A stretch of DNA of 64,000 nucleotides from Vibrio sinus (lineage in GTDB: Bacteria > Pseudomonadota > Gammaproteobacteria > Enterobacterales > Vibrionaceae), in contig NZ_JAMKMR010000018.1 of NCBI RefSeq assembly GCF_023634645.1, forward strand, positions 25,741 through 89,740, written 5' to 3'. Every line of letters begins with the position of its first letter. The first letter of the stretch is position 1. The notes below the pieces were generated by a model, which worked only from the letters and a program-made list of their open reading frames with translations, did no database searches and was not told the DNA's origin. The translations under genes were made by a program, and so were the position numbers. Positions 1 to 9,800 of this stretch are shown here, in pieces.

Positions 1-84
1 AGCCACGTCGGTAACGTTAGCTCCCCCTAAAAAGACTGACAAGCCTTTTTCGACTAATCAGCCTACTCTTTTACCCAGATTTTG

Positions 85-2445
85 CTACCCATCACTATTT
101 TCTATAGAAAACTCCACACCCGTCGGATCTTGTACTAGTGCTACTTTCAGCACGTCATCTATCCATTGAACTGGGATAACTTTTAGATCAGCAATCACGT
201 TTTCTGGTATCTCTTCTAGGTCCCTTTCATTCTCTTTTGGAATGAGTACGGTAGTAATTCCACCTCGATGCGCCGCAAGCAGTTTCTCTTTTAGCCCACC
301 TATAGGTAACACTTCTCCGCGCAGTGTGATCTCACCCGTCATTGCCACTTCGGCTTTTACTGGGTTGCCCGTTAAGCTCGAAACCAGCGCAGTACACATT
401 GCAATACCCGCACTTGGACCGTCTTTTGGCGTTGCCCCTTCAGGCACATGCACATGAATATCGCGTTTCTCGTAAAAATCTGGATTGACACCGAGTTTTT
501 TAGCTCGCGAACGAACAACCGTCATCGCAGCTTGAATGGACTCTTGCATGACATCGCCCAGAGATCCGGTTTGCGTCAATTTGCCTTTGCCTGGTACCGA
601 TTCTGTTTCGATAGTCAGTAGATCGCCGCCTACTTCTGTCCAAGCTAAACCTGTCACCTGGCCAATACGGTTGTTGTCTTCCGCTTTGCCGTAGTTGAAA
701 CGCTGCACACCAAGATAATCTTTTAGGTTATCCATATGGACATGGACCGTCTCAAGCTCACTATCAAGCAGGATATTCTTCACCGCTTTACGACAGATTT
801 TTGAAATCTCTCGCTCTAAGTTACGCACACCAGCTTCACGGGTATAGAAACGAATAATGCCAAGAATTGCGGTGTCATCGATGGCGATTTCGTGCTCTTT
901 CAAGCCGTTTCGCTTAATTTGCTTATCAAGTAGGTGCTTTTTAGCAATATTCAGTTTTTCGTCTTCGGTGTAACCTGATAGGCGAATCACTTCCATACGG
1001 TCAAGCAACGGTCCAGGAATATTCATCGAGTTCGATGTCGCAACAAACATTACATCCGAAAGGTCATAATCCACTTCTAAGTAATGGTCATTGAATGCGT
1101 TGTTTTGCTCAGGGTCTAATACTTCTAACAAGGCAGACGACGGGTCGCCTCGCATATCAGAAGACATTTTGTCGATTTCATCGAGCAAAAACAGTGGGTT
1201 TTTCACGCCGACTTTTGACATCTTCTGAATCAACTTACCTGGTAGCGAACCAATGTACGTTCTGCGGTGACCACGGATCTCCGCTTCATCACGAACACCA
1301 CCCAGTGCCATACGAGTATACTTACGGCCCGTTGCGGCAGCGATAGAGCGACCAAGAGAGGTTTTACCGACACCTGGAGGACCGACAAGACACAAGATTG
1401 GACCTTTAAGCTTGTTGATTCGATTTTGTACCGCTAAGTACTCGAGAATGCGCTCTTTCACTCTTTCAAGGCCATAATGGTCTTCATTGAGGACCTCTTC
1501 TGCTTTGGCTAGGTTTTTCTTAACCTTAGAGCGCTTCGACCAAGGGACACCAATCATCCAGTCAATGTAGCTTCGAACGACCGTGGCCTCTGCAGACATT
1601 GGAGACATCATTTTGAGCTTTTGCAGCTCTTGTTCTGTTTTCTCACGTGCCTCTTGAGGCATTTTTGATTCTTCGATTTTCTTTTTCAGAGTCTCGAATT
1701 CATCTGGCGCATTGTCCATTTCGCCCAGTTCTTTCTGAATCGCTTTCATTTGCTCATTCAGATAGTATTCGCGCTGAGATTTTTCCATCTGCTTTTTCAC
1801 GCGTCCGCGAATACGCTTTTCAACCTGCAGAATGTCAATTTCGGATTCCATCTGACCCATGAGATACTCTAAACGCTCAGTCACGTCGATAATCTCGAGC
1901 ACCTGCTGCTTGTCAGATAGCTTCAGTGGCATGTGAGCGGCGATGGTATCCGCAAGGCGAGCCGCTTCATCAATACCATTTAGCGAAGTCAGTACTTCTG
2001 GTGGGATCTTTTTATTAAGCTTAATAAAGCCTTCAAATTGATTGATTGCACTGCGAACGATGACTTCTTGCTCTTTCTCATCAAGTTCAGGCGTAGGCAG
2101 ATATTGCGCTTCAGCAAAGAAAAATTCGTTTTCGATAAACTTATGAATTTTTGCCCTTTGCTGCCCTTCAACAAGGACTTTTACTGTACCGTCAGGCAAT
2201 TTTAACAGCTGGAGTATGGTCGCGACGGTGCCAACCTCAAACAAATCATCAATTTCAGGCTCGTCAGTCTCGGCCTGTTTTTGCGCAACTAACAAGATTT
2301 GTTTGTTGTTGTCCATTGCCGATTCTAAGCAATTGATAGACTTTTCACGACCAACAAACAATGGAATTACCATATGCGGATAAACCACCACATCACGCAG
2401 AGGCAGTACTGGGATCTCGATACGCTCGGAACGTTCCAAGTTCAT
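85..2445 (-). CDS. lon: Lon ATP-dependent serine protease
   Basis: Cytoplasmic AAA+ protease that degrades misfolded and short-lived regulatory proteins. The 786-residue protein has the usual Lon order: N-terminal substrate domain (starting IPVLPLRDVVVYPHMVIPLF), a coiled-coil stretch around residues 190-260, an AAA+ module with Walker A GPPGVGKTS and Walker B LFLLDEID, and a C-terminal protease domain with catalytic serine in GPSAGIAM and the partner lysine in the following GEVLPIGGLKEK. Length matches the family. ATG start preceded by AGAGAG. It follows clpX on the same strand but a terminator and its own heat-shock type promoter lie between them, so it is probably a separate unit. Identity is certain from the sequence. 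Confidence 0.98.
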   Translation of the reverse strand: MNLERSERIEIPVLPLRDVVVYPHMVIPLFVGREKSINCLESAMDNNKQILLVAQKQAETDEPEIDDLFEVGTVATILQLLKLPDGTVKVLVEGQQRAKIHKFIENEFFFAEAQYLPTPELDEKEQEVIVRSAINQFEGFIKLNKKIPPEVLTSLNGIDEAARLADTIAAHMPLKLSDKQQVLEIIDVTERLEYLMGQMESEIDILQVEKRIRGRVKKQMEKSQREYYLNEQMKAIQKELGEMDNAPDEFETLKKKIEESKMPQEAREKTEQELQKLKMMSPMSAEATVVRSYIDWMIGVPWSKRSKVKKNLAKAEEVLNEDHYGLERVKERILEYLAVQNRINKLKGPILCLVGPPGVGKTSLGRSIAAATGRKYTRMALGGVRDEAEIRGHRRTYIGSLPGKLIQKMSKVGVKNPLFLLDEIDKMSSDMRGDPSSALLEVLDPEQNNAFNDHYLEVDYDLSDVMFVATSNSMNIPGPLLDRMEVIRLSGYTEDEKLNIAKKHLLDKQIKRNGLKEHEIAIDDTAILGIIRFYTREAGVRNLEREISKICRKAVKNILLDSELETVHVHMDNLKDYLGVQRFNYGKAEDNNRIGQVTGLAWTEVGGDLLTIETESVPGKGKLTQTGSLGDVMQESIQAAMTVVRSRAKKLGVNPDFYEKRDIHVHVPEGATPKDGPSAGIAMCTALVSSLTGNPVKAEVAMTGEITLRGEVLPIGGLKEKLLAAHRGGITTVLIPKENERDLEEIPENVIADLKVIPVQWIDDVLKVALVQDPTGVEFSIENSDG

Positions 2446-2480
2446 ATTTTTCTCTCTTCTGCTTTATATCTTATGAGCAG

Positions 2481-2509
2481 TATATGGGGGCTAATTGGTT
2501 GGATTCAAA
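2481..2509 (-). promoter_or_regulatory. Sigma-32 type heat-shock promoter of lon
   Basis: Read on the minus strand, a TTTGAAT box (2503-2509) is separated by 13 bases from CCCCATATA (2481-2489). This fits the known sigma-32 pattern CTTGAAA, 13-15 bases, CCCCATNT. It lies 36 bases before the lon ATG. Lon is a classic heat-shock gene, so the context agrees. Promoter use is inferred, not shown. Confidence 0.75.
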
Positions 2510-2518
2510 TGAAAGAAT

Positions 2519-2546
2519 AAAAAAAAGGAGGTAAATGATACCTCCT
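2519..2546 (-). terminator. Rho-independent terminator after clpX
   Basis: Minus-strand reading gives AGGAGGTA, loop TCATT, TACCTCCT, then a run of T. The 8-bp stem (2526-2533 with 2539-2546) sits directly after the clpX stop and before the lon promoter. Confidence 0.85.
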
Positions 2547-2563
2547 CTTGATATTTAGTTTAA

Positions 2564-3844
2564 TTAATCGGCACCTGCGGCCTGATTGTCTGAATTGCTA
2601 TAGATAAGCAGTGGCTCTGACTCTCCGTTTATGACTGAATCGTCAATCACTACTTTGCTGACTTCAGAAGAGGATGGCAGCTCGTACATCGTATCCAAAA
2701 GAACACTTTCCAGTATCGAACGTAAGCCACGCGCCCCTGTTTTTCGCTCCATTGCTTTCTTAGCTATCGCTCTTAATGCATCTTCACGAAACTCAAGTTC
2801 TACTTCTTCTATATCAAACAGTGCACCGTATTGCTTAGTTAACGCATTCTTAGGCTCACGTAAGATTTGAATCAAGGCTTCTTCATCTAATTCAGTTAGC
2901 GTTGTTGTTACGGGTAGACGACCGATGAACTCAGGAATTAAACCATACTTCACCAAATCTTCTGGCTCTACCTGAGCAAACAGTTCACCAGCGGTACGAG
3001 TTTCGTCTTTAGAGCGTACTTCCGCACCAAAACCAATCCCAGTACCTGTCGCAACACGTTGCTCAATCACTTTATCTAGGCCTGCAAATGCACCACCACA
3101 GATAAACAATATTTTTGAAGTATCCACTTGCAAGAACTCTTGCTGTGGATGCTTACGACCACCTTGAGGCGGTACAGACGCGACCGTGCCTTCTACTAAC
3201 TTCAACAAAGCCTGCTGAACCCCTTCCCCAGACACATCACGAGTGATGGAAGGGTTTTCAGCTTTACGTGAGATCTTATCGATTTCATCGATATAAACGA
3301 TGCCACGCTCAGCTTTTGCAACGTCATAGTCACATTTTTGCAGCAGTTTTTGGATGATGTTTTCTACGTCTTCACCGACATAACCCGCTTCTGTTAGCGT
3401 TGTTGCATCAGCCATAGTAAATGGCACGTCAAGGAAACGAGCAAGCGTTTCTGCGAGTAGCGTTTTACCACTACCTGTCGGGCCAATAAGTAGGATATTA
3501 CTCTTACCTAGTTCAACACCATCACTGGTCACATCGCCATTACGTAAACGCTTATAGTGGTTATAAACCGCTACAGCTAATACTTTCTTAGCATAATCTT
3601 GGCCGATAACATAATCGTCAAGATGATCGCGAATTTCCTTCGGTGTCGGTAATGCTTCAGACTGTTTCTTAGGTAAAACGTCTTTAATTTCTTCACGAAT
3701 GATATCGTTACATAGATCAACACATTCGTCACATATGTATACCGACGGGCCGGCGATTAGCTTGCGAACTTCGTGCTGGCTTTTACCACAGAACGAACAG
3801 TAAAGCAGTTTACTACTACCACTCTCTTTGTTTTTATCTGTCAT
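2564..3844 (-). CDS. clpX: ClpX, ATPase subunit of ClpXP protease
   Basis: AAA+ unfoldase that recognises tagged proteins and feeds them into ClpP. The 426-residue protein begins with the C4 zinc-binding domain (CSFCGKS and CDECVDLC, residues about 16-41), followed by Walker A GPTGSGKT, Walker B IVYIDEIDKI, the pore loop GYVGEDVE and the ClpP-docking IGF loop (GTGIGFGAEV). Full length for the family. ATG start with GAGGT upstream. It lies 72 bases after clpP in the same direction, the usual clpPX arrangement, and ends at a terminator. Confidence 0.98.
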   Translation of the reverse strand: MTDKNKESGSSKLLYCSFCGKSQHEVRKLIAGPSVYICDECVDLCNDIIREEIKDVLPKKQSEALPTPKEIRDHLDDYVIGQDYAKKVLAVAVYNHYKRLRNGDVTSDGVELGKSNILLIGPTGSGKTLLAETLARFLDVPFTMADATTLTEAGYVGEDVENIIQKLLQKCDYDVAKAERGIVYIDEIDKISRKAENPSITRDVSGEGVQQALLKLVEGTVASVPPQGGRKHPQQEFLQVDTSKILFICGGAFAGLDKVIEQRVATGTGIGFGAEVRSKDETRTAGELFAQVEPEDLVKYGLIPEFIGRLPVTTTLTELDEEALIQILREPKNALTKQYGALFDIEEVELEFREDALRAIAKKAMERKTGARGLRSILESVLLDTMYELPSSSEVSKVVIDDSVINGESEPLLIYSNSDNQAAGAD

Positions 3845-3916
3845 TCACTAACCTCTTCGCCTCTAATCTTCATGTTTTGAGTGTACATCAAATTGATCCG
3901 GTTTGCGCTAAAACAA

Positions 3917-4543
3917 TTAGTCATCGCGTCGATTCAAAACTGCATCAACCAGACCATATTCAACTGCTTGATCAGCCGACATAAAGTTATCACGATCCGT
4001 ATCTTCCTCTATGGTATCTAGAGGTTGCCCTGTGTGCTCGGCAAGCAATTTATTTAACTTTTTCTTAATAGTTAGAATTTCTTGCGCGTGGATTTGGATA
4101 TCGGAGGCTTGACCTTGGAATCCACCTAGGGGCTGATGGATCATCACACGAGAATTTGGCAAGGCGTATCGTTTACCCTTGGCACCGCCAGCGAGAAGAA
4201 ACGATCCCATTGAGCAGGCTTGCCCCATACAGACTGTGCTCACATCAGGCTTAATAAACTGCATGGTATCGTAGATAGACATACCGGCAGTCACACTGCC
4301 ACCAGGAGAGTTAATGTATAGGAAGATATCTTTGTCTGGGTTTTCTGACTCTAGGAAAAGTAACTGAGCCACGACGAGGTTTGCCATGTGATCTTCAACT
4401 TGACCAGTTAAAAAGATAACACGCTCTTTTAGCAGACGAGAATATATATCGTACGATCTTTCCCCTCGTGACGTTTGCTCAACCACCATTGGAACCAATG
4501 CGTCTAAAATCGGCGACATTGCATTTTTTTCTTGGTTGCTCAT
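3917..4543 (-). CDS. clpP: ClpP, proteolytic subunit of ClpXP/ClpAP
   Basis: Tetradecameric serine peptidase of the cytoplasm that degrades chains delivered by ClpX or ClpA. The 208-residue precursor carries the catalytic triad at the positions expected from E. coli: Ser111 (GQACSMGS), His136 (MIHQP) and Asp185. The first 14 or so residues are likely the processed propeptide. It is transcribed ahead of clpX, 72 bases apart, and follows tig after a terminator hairpin, so some read-through from tig is possible. Confidence 0.98.
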   Translation of the reverse strand: MSNQEKNAMSPILDALVPMVVEQTSRGERSYDIYSRLLKERVIFLTGQVEDHMANLVVAQLLFLESENPDKDIFLYINSPGGSVTAGMSIYDTMQFIKPDVSTVCMGQACSMGSFLLAGGAKGKRYALPNSRVMIHQPLGGFQGQASDIQIHAQEILTIKKKLNKLLAEHTGQPLDTIEEDTDRDNFMSADQAVEYGLVDAVLNRRDD

Positions 4544-4554
4544 AATTTTATATC

Positions 4555-4597
4555 CCTAAAATAAATGGTCCGGATGACGACAATCATACGGACCATT
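4555..4597 (-). terminator. Terminator between tig and clpP
   Basis: On the minus strand AATGGTCCG (4589-4597) pairs with CGGACCATT (4564-4572) as a 9-bp stem, followed by TATTTTAG. It lies between the tig stop and the clpP start and probably ends or attenuates the tig message. Confidence 0.7.
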
Positions 4598-4646
4598 GTT
4601 AGCAGAATAGTTAACTCTAAGTCAACCATCTGCTTTTTATAACTTG

Positions 4647-5954
4647 TTATGCCGCAGGCTGTTGTTGATTCATCAAATCATTGAAGCTTACTTCTTTTTC
4701 TGAAACCTGAGCTTTTTCGATGATTGCATCAATTGCTTGCTCTTCTAGAGCAACATTACGCATGTTGTTCATCATTTGCTCGTTTTGCTCGTAGTAAGCA
4801 ATAACTTCTGATGGATCTTCGTATGCTGTAGCCATTTCTTGAATCAGAGCTTTAACCTTCTCGTCATCAGCTTTGATGTCTTCTGCTTTGATCACTTCGC
4901 CTAGAAGCAGACCAACAACAACGCGACGCTTAGCTTGCTCTTCAAATAGCTCACGAGGAAGCTGATCAGCCGCTTCAACATTGCCACCAAAACGTTGTGC
5001 AGCTTGTTGACGAAGTGCACCGATTTCTTGGTCAATCAACGCTGCTGGAACATCGATTTCATTCTCTTTTACTAGGCCATCAAGCGCTTGCTCTTTGATA
5101 CGACCTTTAACCGCTTGCTTTAGCTCGCGATCCATGTTTTTACGAACTTCTGCTTTAAGTGCGTCTACACCGCCTTCAGAAACACCAAACTTAGCGATGA
5201 ACTCATCGTTGATTTCAGGTAGTTCACGAGTTTCAACTTTTTTCACTTTGATTGCGAATTTCGCCGCTTTACCTTTTAGGTTCTCAGCGTGGTAGTCTTC
5301 TGGGAACGTCACTTCGATATCGAATTCCATTCCTGCAGTTTTACCAATGATGTCATCTTCGAAACCAGGAATCATACGACCAGCGCCAATTTCTAGTGGG
5401 AAGTCTTCTGCTTTACCACCTTCAAATTCTTCACCGTCGATAGTGCCTAGGAAATCGATAGTTGCACGAGTACCGTCTTCTACAGCAGTATCGGCTTCAG
5501 TCCAAGATGCTTGTTGCTTACGTAGCGTTTCAATCATCTCTTCTACGTCTTCGTCTTTAACTTCAACCGCAGGCTTCTCTACAGTGATGTTTTCTAGACC
5601 TTTGATTTCCACTTCTGGGTAAACTTCAAAAGTCGCAGAGAATTCAAAATCCTCACCTTCTTTAGAATCAACTGGAGCGAATGTTGGTGCGCCTGCTGGG
5701 TTTACTTTTTCTTTCACGATAGCGTCGATGAAGTGGCGTTGCATTACATCACCCATCACGTCTTGGCGAACAGCTTGACCATACATTTGAGCAACCATTT
5801 TCAAAGGCACTTTACCTTTACGGAAGCCATCGAAACGACGGTTCTTTGCAATTTTGCGTAACTCCGCTGTAACTGCATCTTCGATATTTGCAGCAGGAAC
5901 AGTAATATTAATACGGCGCTCTAGACCTTCTAGCGTTTCAACAGTAACTTGCAT
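4647..5954 (-). CDS. tig: Trigger factor, ribosome-associated chaperone
   Basis: Binds at the ribosomal exit tunnel through L23 and shields nascent chains; it also carries a peptidyl-prolyl isomerase fold. The 435-residue protein shows the ribosome-binding signature FRKGKVP (GFRKGKVPLKM, residues about 44-54), an FKBP-like domain around residues 160-240 (DGTRATIDFLGTIDGEEFEGG) and a helical C-terminal chaperone body. ATG start with GAGG 13 bases upstream. First gene of the tig-clpP-clpX-lon block, with a long non-coding region before it. Confidence 0.97.
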   Translation of the reverse strand: MQVTVETLEGLERRINITVPAANIEDAVTAELRKIAKNRRFDGFRKGKVPLKMVAQMYGQAVRQDVMGDVMQRHFIDAIVKEKVNPAGAPTFAPVDSKEGEDFEFSATFEVYPEVEIKGLENITVEKPAVEVKDEDVEEMIETLRKQQASWTEADTAVEDGTRATIDFLGTIDGEEFEGGKAEDFPLEIGAGRMIPGFEDDIIGKTAGMEFDIEVTFPEDYHAENLKGKAAKFAIKVKKVETRELPEINDEFIAKFGVSEGGVDALKAEVRKNMDRELKQAVKGRIKEQALDGLVKENEIDVPAALIDQEIGALRQQAAQRFGGNVEAADQLPRELFEEQAKRRVVVGLLLGEVIKAEDIKADDEKVKALIQEMATAYEDPSEVIAYYEQNEQMMNNMRNVALEEQAIDAIIEKAQVSEKEVSFNDLMNQQQPAA

Positions 5955-6817
5955 TATTTATTAACCTCAAAAATGGCTCATCTAATTCTGAGCATAGAAA
6001 TCACAATTTAGAGTGACTTCTTCCTTTAATTTGTGTACTACGGTCTTTAATCTACCCAAAGTTCCGAGACACGATATTTCGTTTAGTTCCTGGAAGGCCA
6101 AGGCTTACTTTTACTCTTCAATAAGCAGAAGAATGGTGTAAGTGCTGTCCGGCCATCCCACGGGAAGTGATTTAGACGCAGCATTCTAACGGCCTAAATC
6201 TAACCTGTCGAGCCGATCCCCCAGATAGATCGTTTTATATCCGAGTTTTCTGGGCGATCGCTCCAAATTCGCACAAGTTTTCGTACAACGAGTAAGTGGG
6301 GACTCAATTGATTTTTTCAAGTGTCGCGTAGGTTTTTTTATTGGGCTCTGGTTCGGGGTAAATACGGCATAAAATAAGGAGAGGGTACCACCGTGGGAAG
6401 GAACACGTGTTCTACCCTCTCCTATATCGTTGACAAAGGCACTTGTCGTGCACCTTTTAAGTGGGGGATTCAAATTCAACTCTACAAATAAGTATAGAAG
6501 GTTGGAAATAACCTTGTTTCTCTTTTATCAGCATAGTGTCAATTTTGTGTCAGCTTATGACAGACAATGAGAACTTAGAAACGAAAGAACATCACCACCC
6601 AAGATTGACTGGAAGTTTAATTCATTGAATCTAAACTAAACATATAAAATCAACATCAGCTAGGGTTCAAACAATGGATACCTCACTGATACTGGGCATT
6701 TGATAGTAAAATCAGGATTTTCTCTGAACTTTATCGATGATGGCATTACGTAAAGATTCATTCCCTTCCACTAGAAATATGGTCGAAATGGGACTTTGAC
6801 ACACCTATCACAACTGG
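5955..6817. other. Long intergenic region between tig and a divergent sensor kinase
   Basis: About 860 bases without a convincing gene. It must hold the tig promoter (minus) and the kinase promoter (plus); no box was strong enough to name. It has a 7-bp inverted repeat GATTTAG/CTAAATC (6169-6175, 6194-6200) and a striking nested palindrome at 6377-6423, listed separately. A 97-codon minus-strand frame starting at 6479 has a low-complexity, basic translation and a TTG start, and is judged not to be a gene. Confidence 0.6.
6377..6423. repeat. Nested palindrome: 11-bp inverted repeat enclosing two smaller palindromes
   Basis: AGGAGAGGGTA at 6377-6387 pairs perfectly with TACCCTCTCCT at 6413-6423. 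The 25 enclosed bases hold CCACCGTGG (3-bp stem) and a perfect 12-base palindrome GAACACGTGTTC (6401-6412). Folded as RNA it would make a three-way junction. Not a tRNA: no T-loop or anticodon arm. Function unknown. Confidence 0.7.
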
Positions 6818-9800
6818 ATGTATTCAATGGGCTTAATAGCTAAGTTAACGCTTGTGGTCGCAGGCCTAACATCAAGCATCATGCTGATCATGAGCTTGAT
6901 CACCTTTACCATGACTCACAAAGAGATAGAAAAATCTGTCCATCAACAACTTAATGGTACGCTTGAACTACTTTCAACCATCTTGAAAGAGCAAAATCTA
7001 GCGATGGCCTCTATCAACGAGACCACGGCACGCAATCAAGACCTCCCAGCATTAGTTAACTATCACAATTTAAATGGCTTAACTAAAATGCTAGATAGAG
7101 TGGTACATGAATATCCTGCAATGAACTATATCCTTGTCGTTGGATACAATGGTAATGTGCTTTCACGCTCAACGATACACCCTCAACCTTCCAGAAATAA
7201 TAAGTTGTCGGAACTGCGCAACGTTGAATCCAGCCCAAAACTTGCTGCACTTTTGAAGGATCATACCGTGTCGAGTATGCCAGGCCAAGATGACTGGTTA
7301 CCCGCTTCCACTACAAAAGAAATATCTCAATGGATAGTAAGCCCTATCAAGGCTAACAATCGGCTAGTTGGCTGGGTGATTGCTTCTTATAACTGGAAAA
7401 AAAGCTATCAAGACTTAATTGAAAAGTCCTTAAACCAGCTGAAATCGGCTTATCTACCTGTAAGCAATATCACACTACAAACTCGTACAAACAAGCCGCT
7501 ACTGCTCAGTGCAGACAATCAACCGACTCAAGAAAAAATGGTGAGTGCCTCCAAGTTTTTGCAAATAGGATTGGCCGACTATAACTTGACCATCAGCTTC
7601 TCAGAAAAATCGGCACTTCACAGTCTAGACAATATCCAATTTTGGCTCGCCACGCTCGAATTGGGCACAGTATTGTTGTTGTCGTTTTCACTGTTCTTCT
7701 TGCTAAAGAATATCATTGTCAAACCCATCACCAGCCTAAAAAATCATATCAATATGCTTGGAGCCAAAGGGCTAGACTATGTTATTCCGCCAACAAGCTC
7801 AGAGGAGCTCTCATCCATTGCCTCGTCAATTAACGCGTTGGCTTCACAATTGAAAAGCACCACAACTTCCGTTAGTCGACTTGATGAAGAAATTAAAGAA
7901 AAAGAGCATATTCTCGCAGTTCAGGAAACGACAAAGCAAAAACTGTCCGCCATATTAGATACCGCCGCTGATGGTATCATCACCCTCAACTCAGAGGGCC
8001 ACGTTCTTACCTTCAATCAAGCAGCTCAAACCATTTTTGGTTATTCAGAACAAGAAATGCTACATCAACCTATCGAGAGGTTGATGGATGACGGTACAGA
8101 TTCAGCGAAACATCGAATTAGAGACTACCTCAATTCCGGCGTTTCAGAATACCTTGGCAATTTAAAGACCGAAGGTGCGTTAAGTATTGAGCTCAATGCG
8201 CTAGGAAAGAGCCGTGTTCGGTTCCCTATACTCCTATCTATTGCTCGAGTTGCCACAGAACAAGGGGTGCTATTTTCGGCTATCGTGAAAGACATTACAG
8301 AATCAAAAGAAGCAGAAGCAAAACTTATTGAGTCAAAAGAAAAAGCCGAACAAGCTGCAAAGATAAAGAGTGAATTTTTAGCAGTGATGAGCCATGAAAT
8401 ACGCACACCGATGAATGGTGTCATTGGCATGTTGGAGCTGCTAATGGAAAATAATCTGAATAATTCCCAACAACACCAAGCCTACCTAGCACACAATAGC
8501 GCTGTATCTTTACTGAACATCATCAACGACATTTTAGACTTTTCTAAAATCGAAGCCGATAAGCTAGAACTTGAGTCGCACCACTTCGACCTTCGCCGAG
8601 TACTCGGTGACTTCTGTGAATCCACAGCGGCAAGCCTTTCTAACCCAGATATCGAAATCGTACTGGATACTATTGAAGTAAATCAAACCATGGTACTCGG
8701 CGACAGCAGCCGAATCCGGCAGATATTCGCCAACCTCGTGGGTAACGCTGTCAAATTTACCCAAGCAGGTGAAATTATCGTTACAGCAAAGCTGGTCGAA
8801 CTTTCTGAAAACCAATGGACACTTCAGGCCTCGGTGTCTGACTCAGGAATAGGTATTCCTACCGATAAAATCGCAAACTTGTTTGATAAATTTAGCCAAG
8901 TCGATGCCTCTACGACCCGAAAATACGGCGGGACAGGGCTGGGGCTAGCCATTGTAAAAAAACTGTGTTTGATGATGGATGGCAACATCCAAGTGACCAG
9001 TGAAGTCGGTAAAGGCAGCACGTTTTCCTTTGAGATCCAAGTTGGCAAATCAAACCAAGCTGAGCTTGTGGTACCCAAAACCGACATCAGCAAGTTGTCC
9101 ATCTTGGTAGTGGATGATAATGCCGTTAACAGAGAAGTGCTATGTAAACAGCTTGAACACTGGGGAGCTCATGTCTCTCAAGCTTGTGATAAGGAAAGTA
9201 CATTGGCTCAATTTGAGCGCGCTTCTCGTTCCATTGAAGGGCTTTATGATATTGCATTTCTCGATATGCAAATGCCTGAGTGTGATGGATTGGAGCTATG
9301 TAAAGCGATACGATTGCAAAGCGAATGGCAACAGACCAAGCTCATTATGATGACTTCAATGGAAAGTATCGCTAATAACCAAGAGTTCAAGGCATTAGGT
9401 TTCTCCGGATATTTTGCCAAGCCAGCCACCACGTCCGACCTATTCAACGCGTTAAATGTCATTGGCAGTGATGACTTCTCTGACAAAGATGCACTGGTGA
9501 CTCACAACTACCTCACCAGTTTGAAAACAGATACGGATGCTGCTGTAAGCAATACCATTAGCGATAAAACGAAGATTCTGGTCGTTGAAGATAATCGTGT
9601 CAACCAGGTGGTGATTCGTGGGGTATTGAAGCAACTTGATGTGCAAGTCGTGTTGGCTGAAAACGGCAAGCAAGCCATCGAAAAGTTGTCAGATGATCAG
9701 GAAATCAATTTAATTTTAATGGATTGCCAAATGCCAGAAATGGATGGTTATGAAGCCACGCAAAGAATTCGATTGGGAGAGGCAGGCGAATTGCACGCCA

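Noticed and set aside
6377..6423. tRNA or CsrB-like RNA
   Set aside because: No T-loop, D-arm or anticodon arm, and no regular series of GGA-bearing loops as in CsrB RNAs.
6186..6479. 97-codon minus-strand frame upstream of tig
   Set aside because: TTG start, basic low-quality translation, and it crosses the nested palindrome; no ribosome site.
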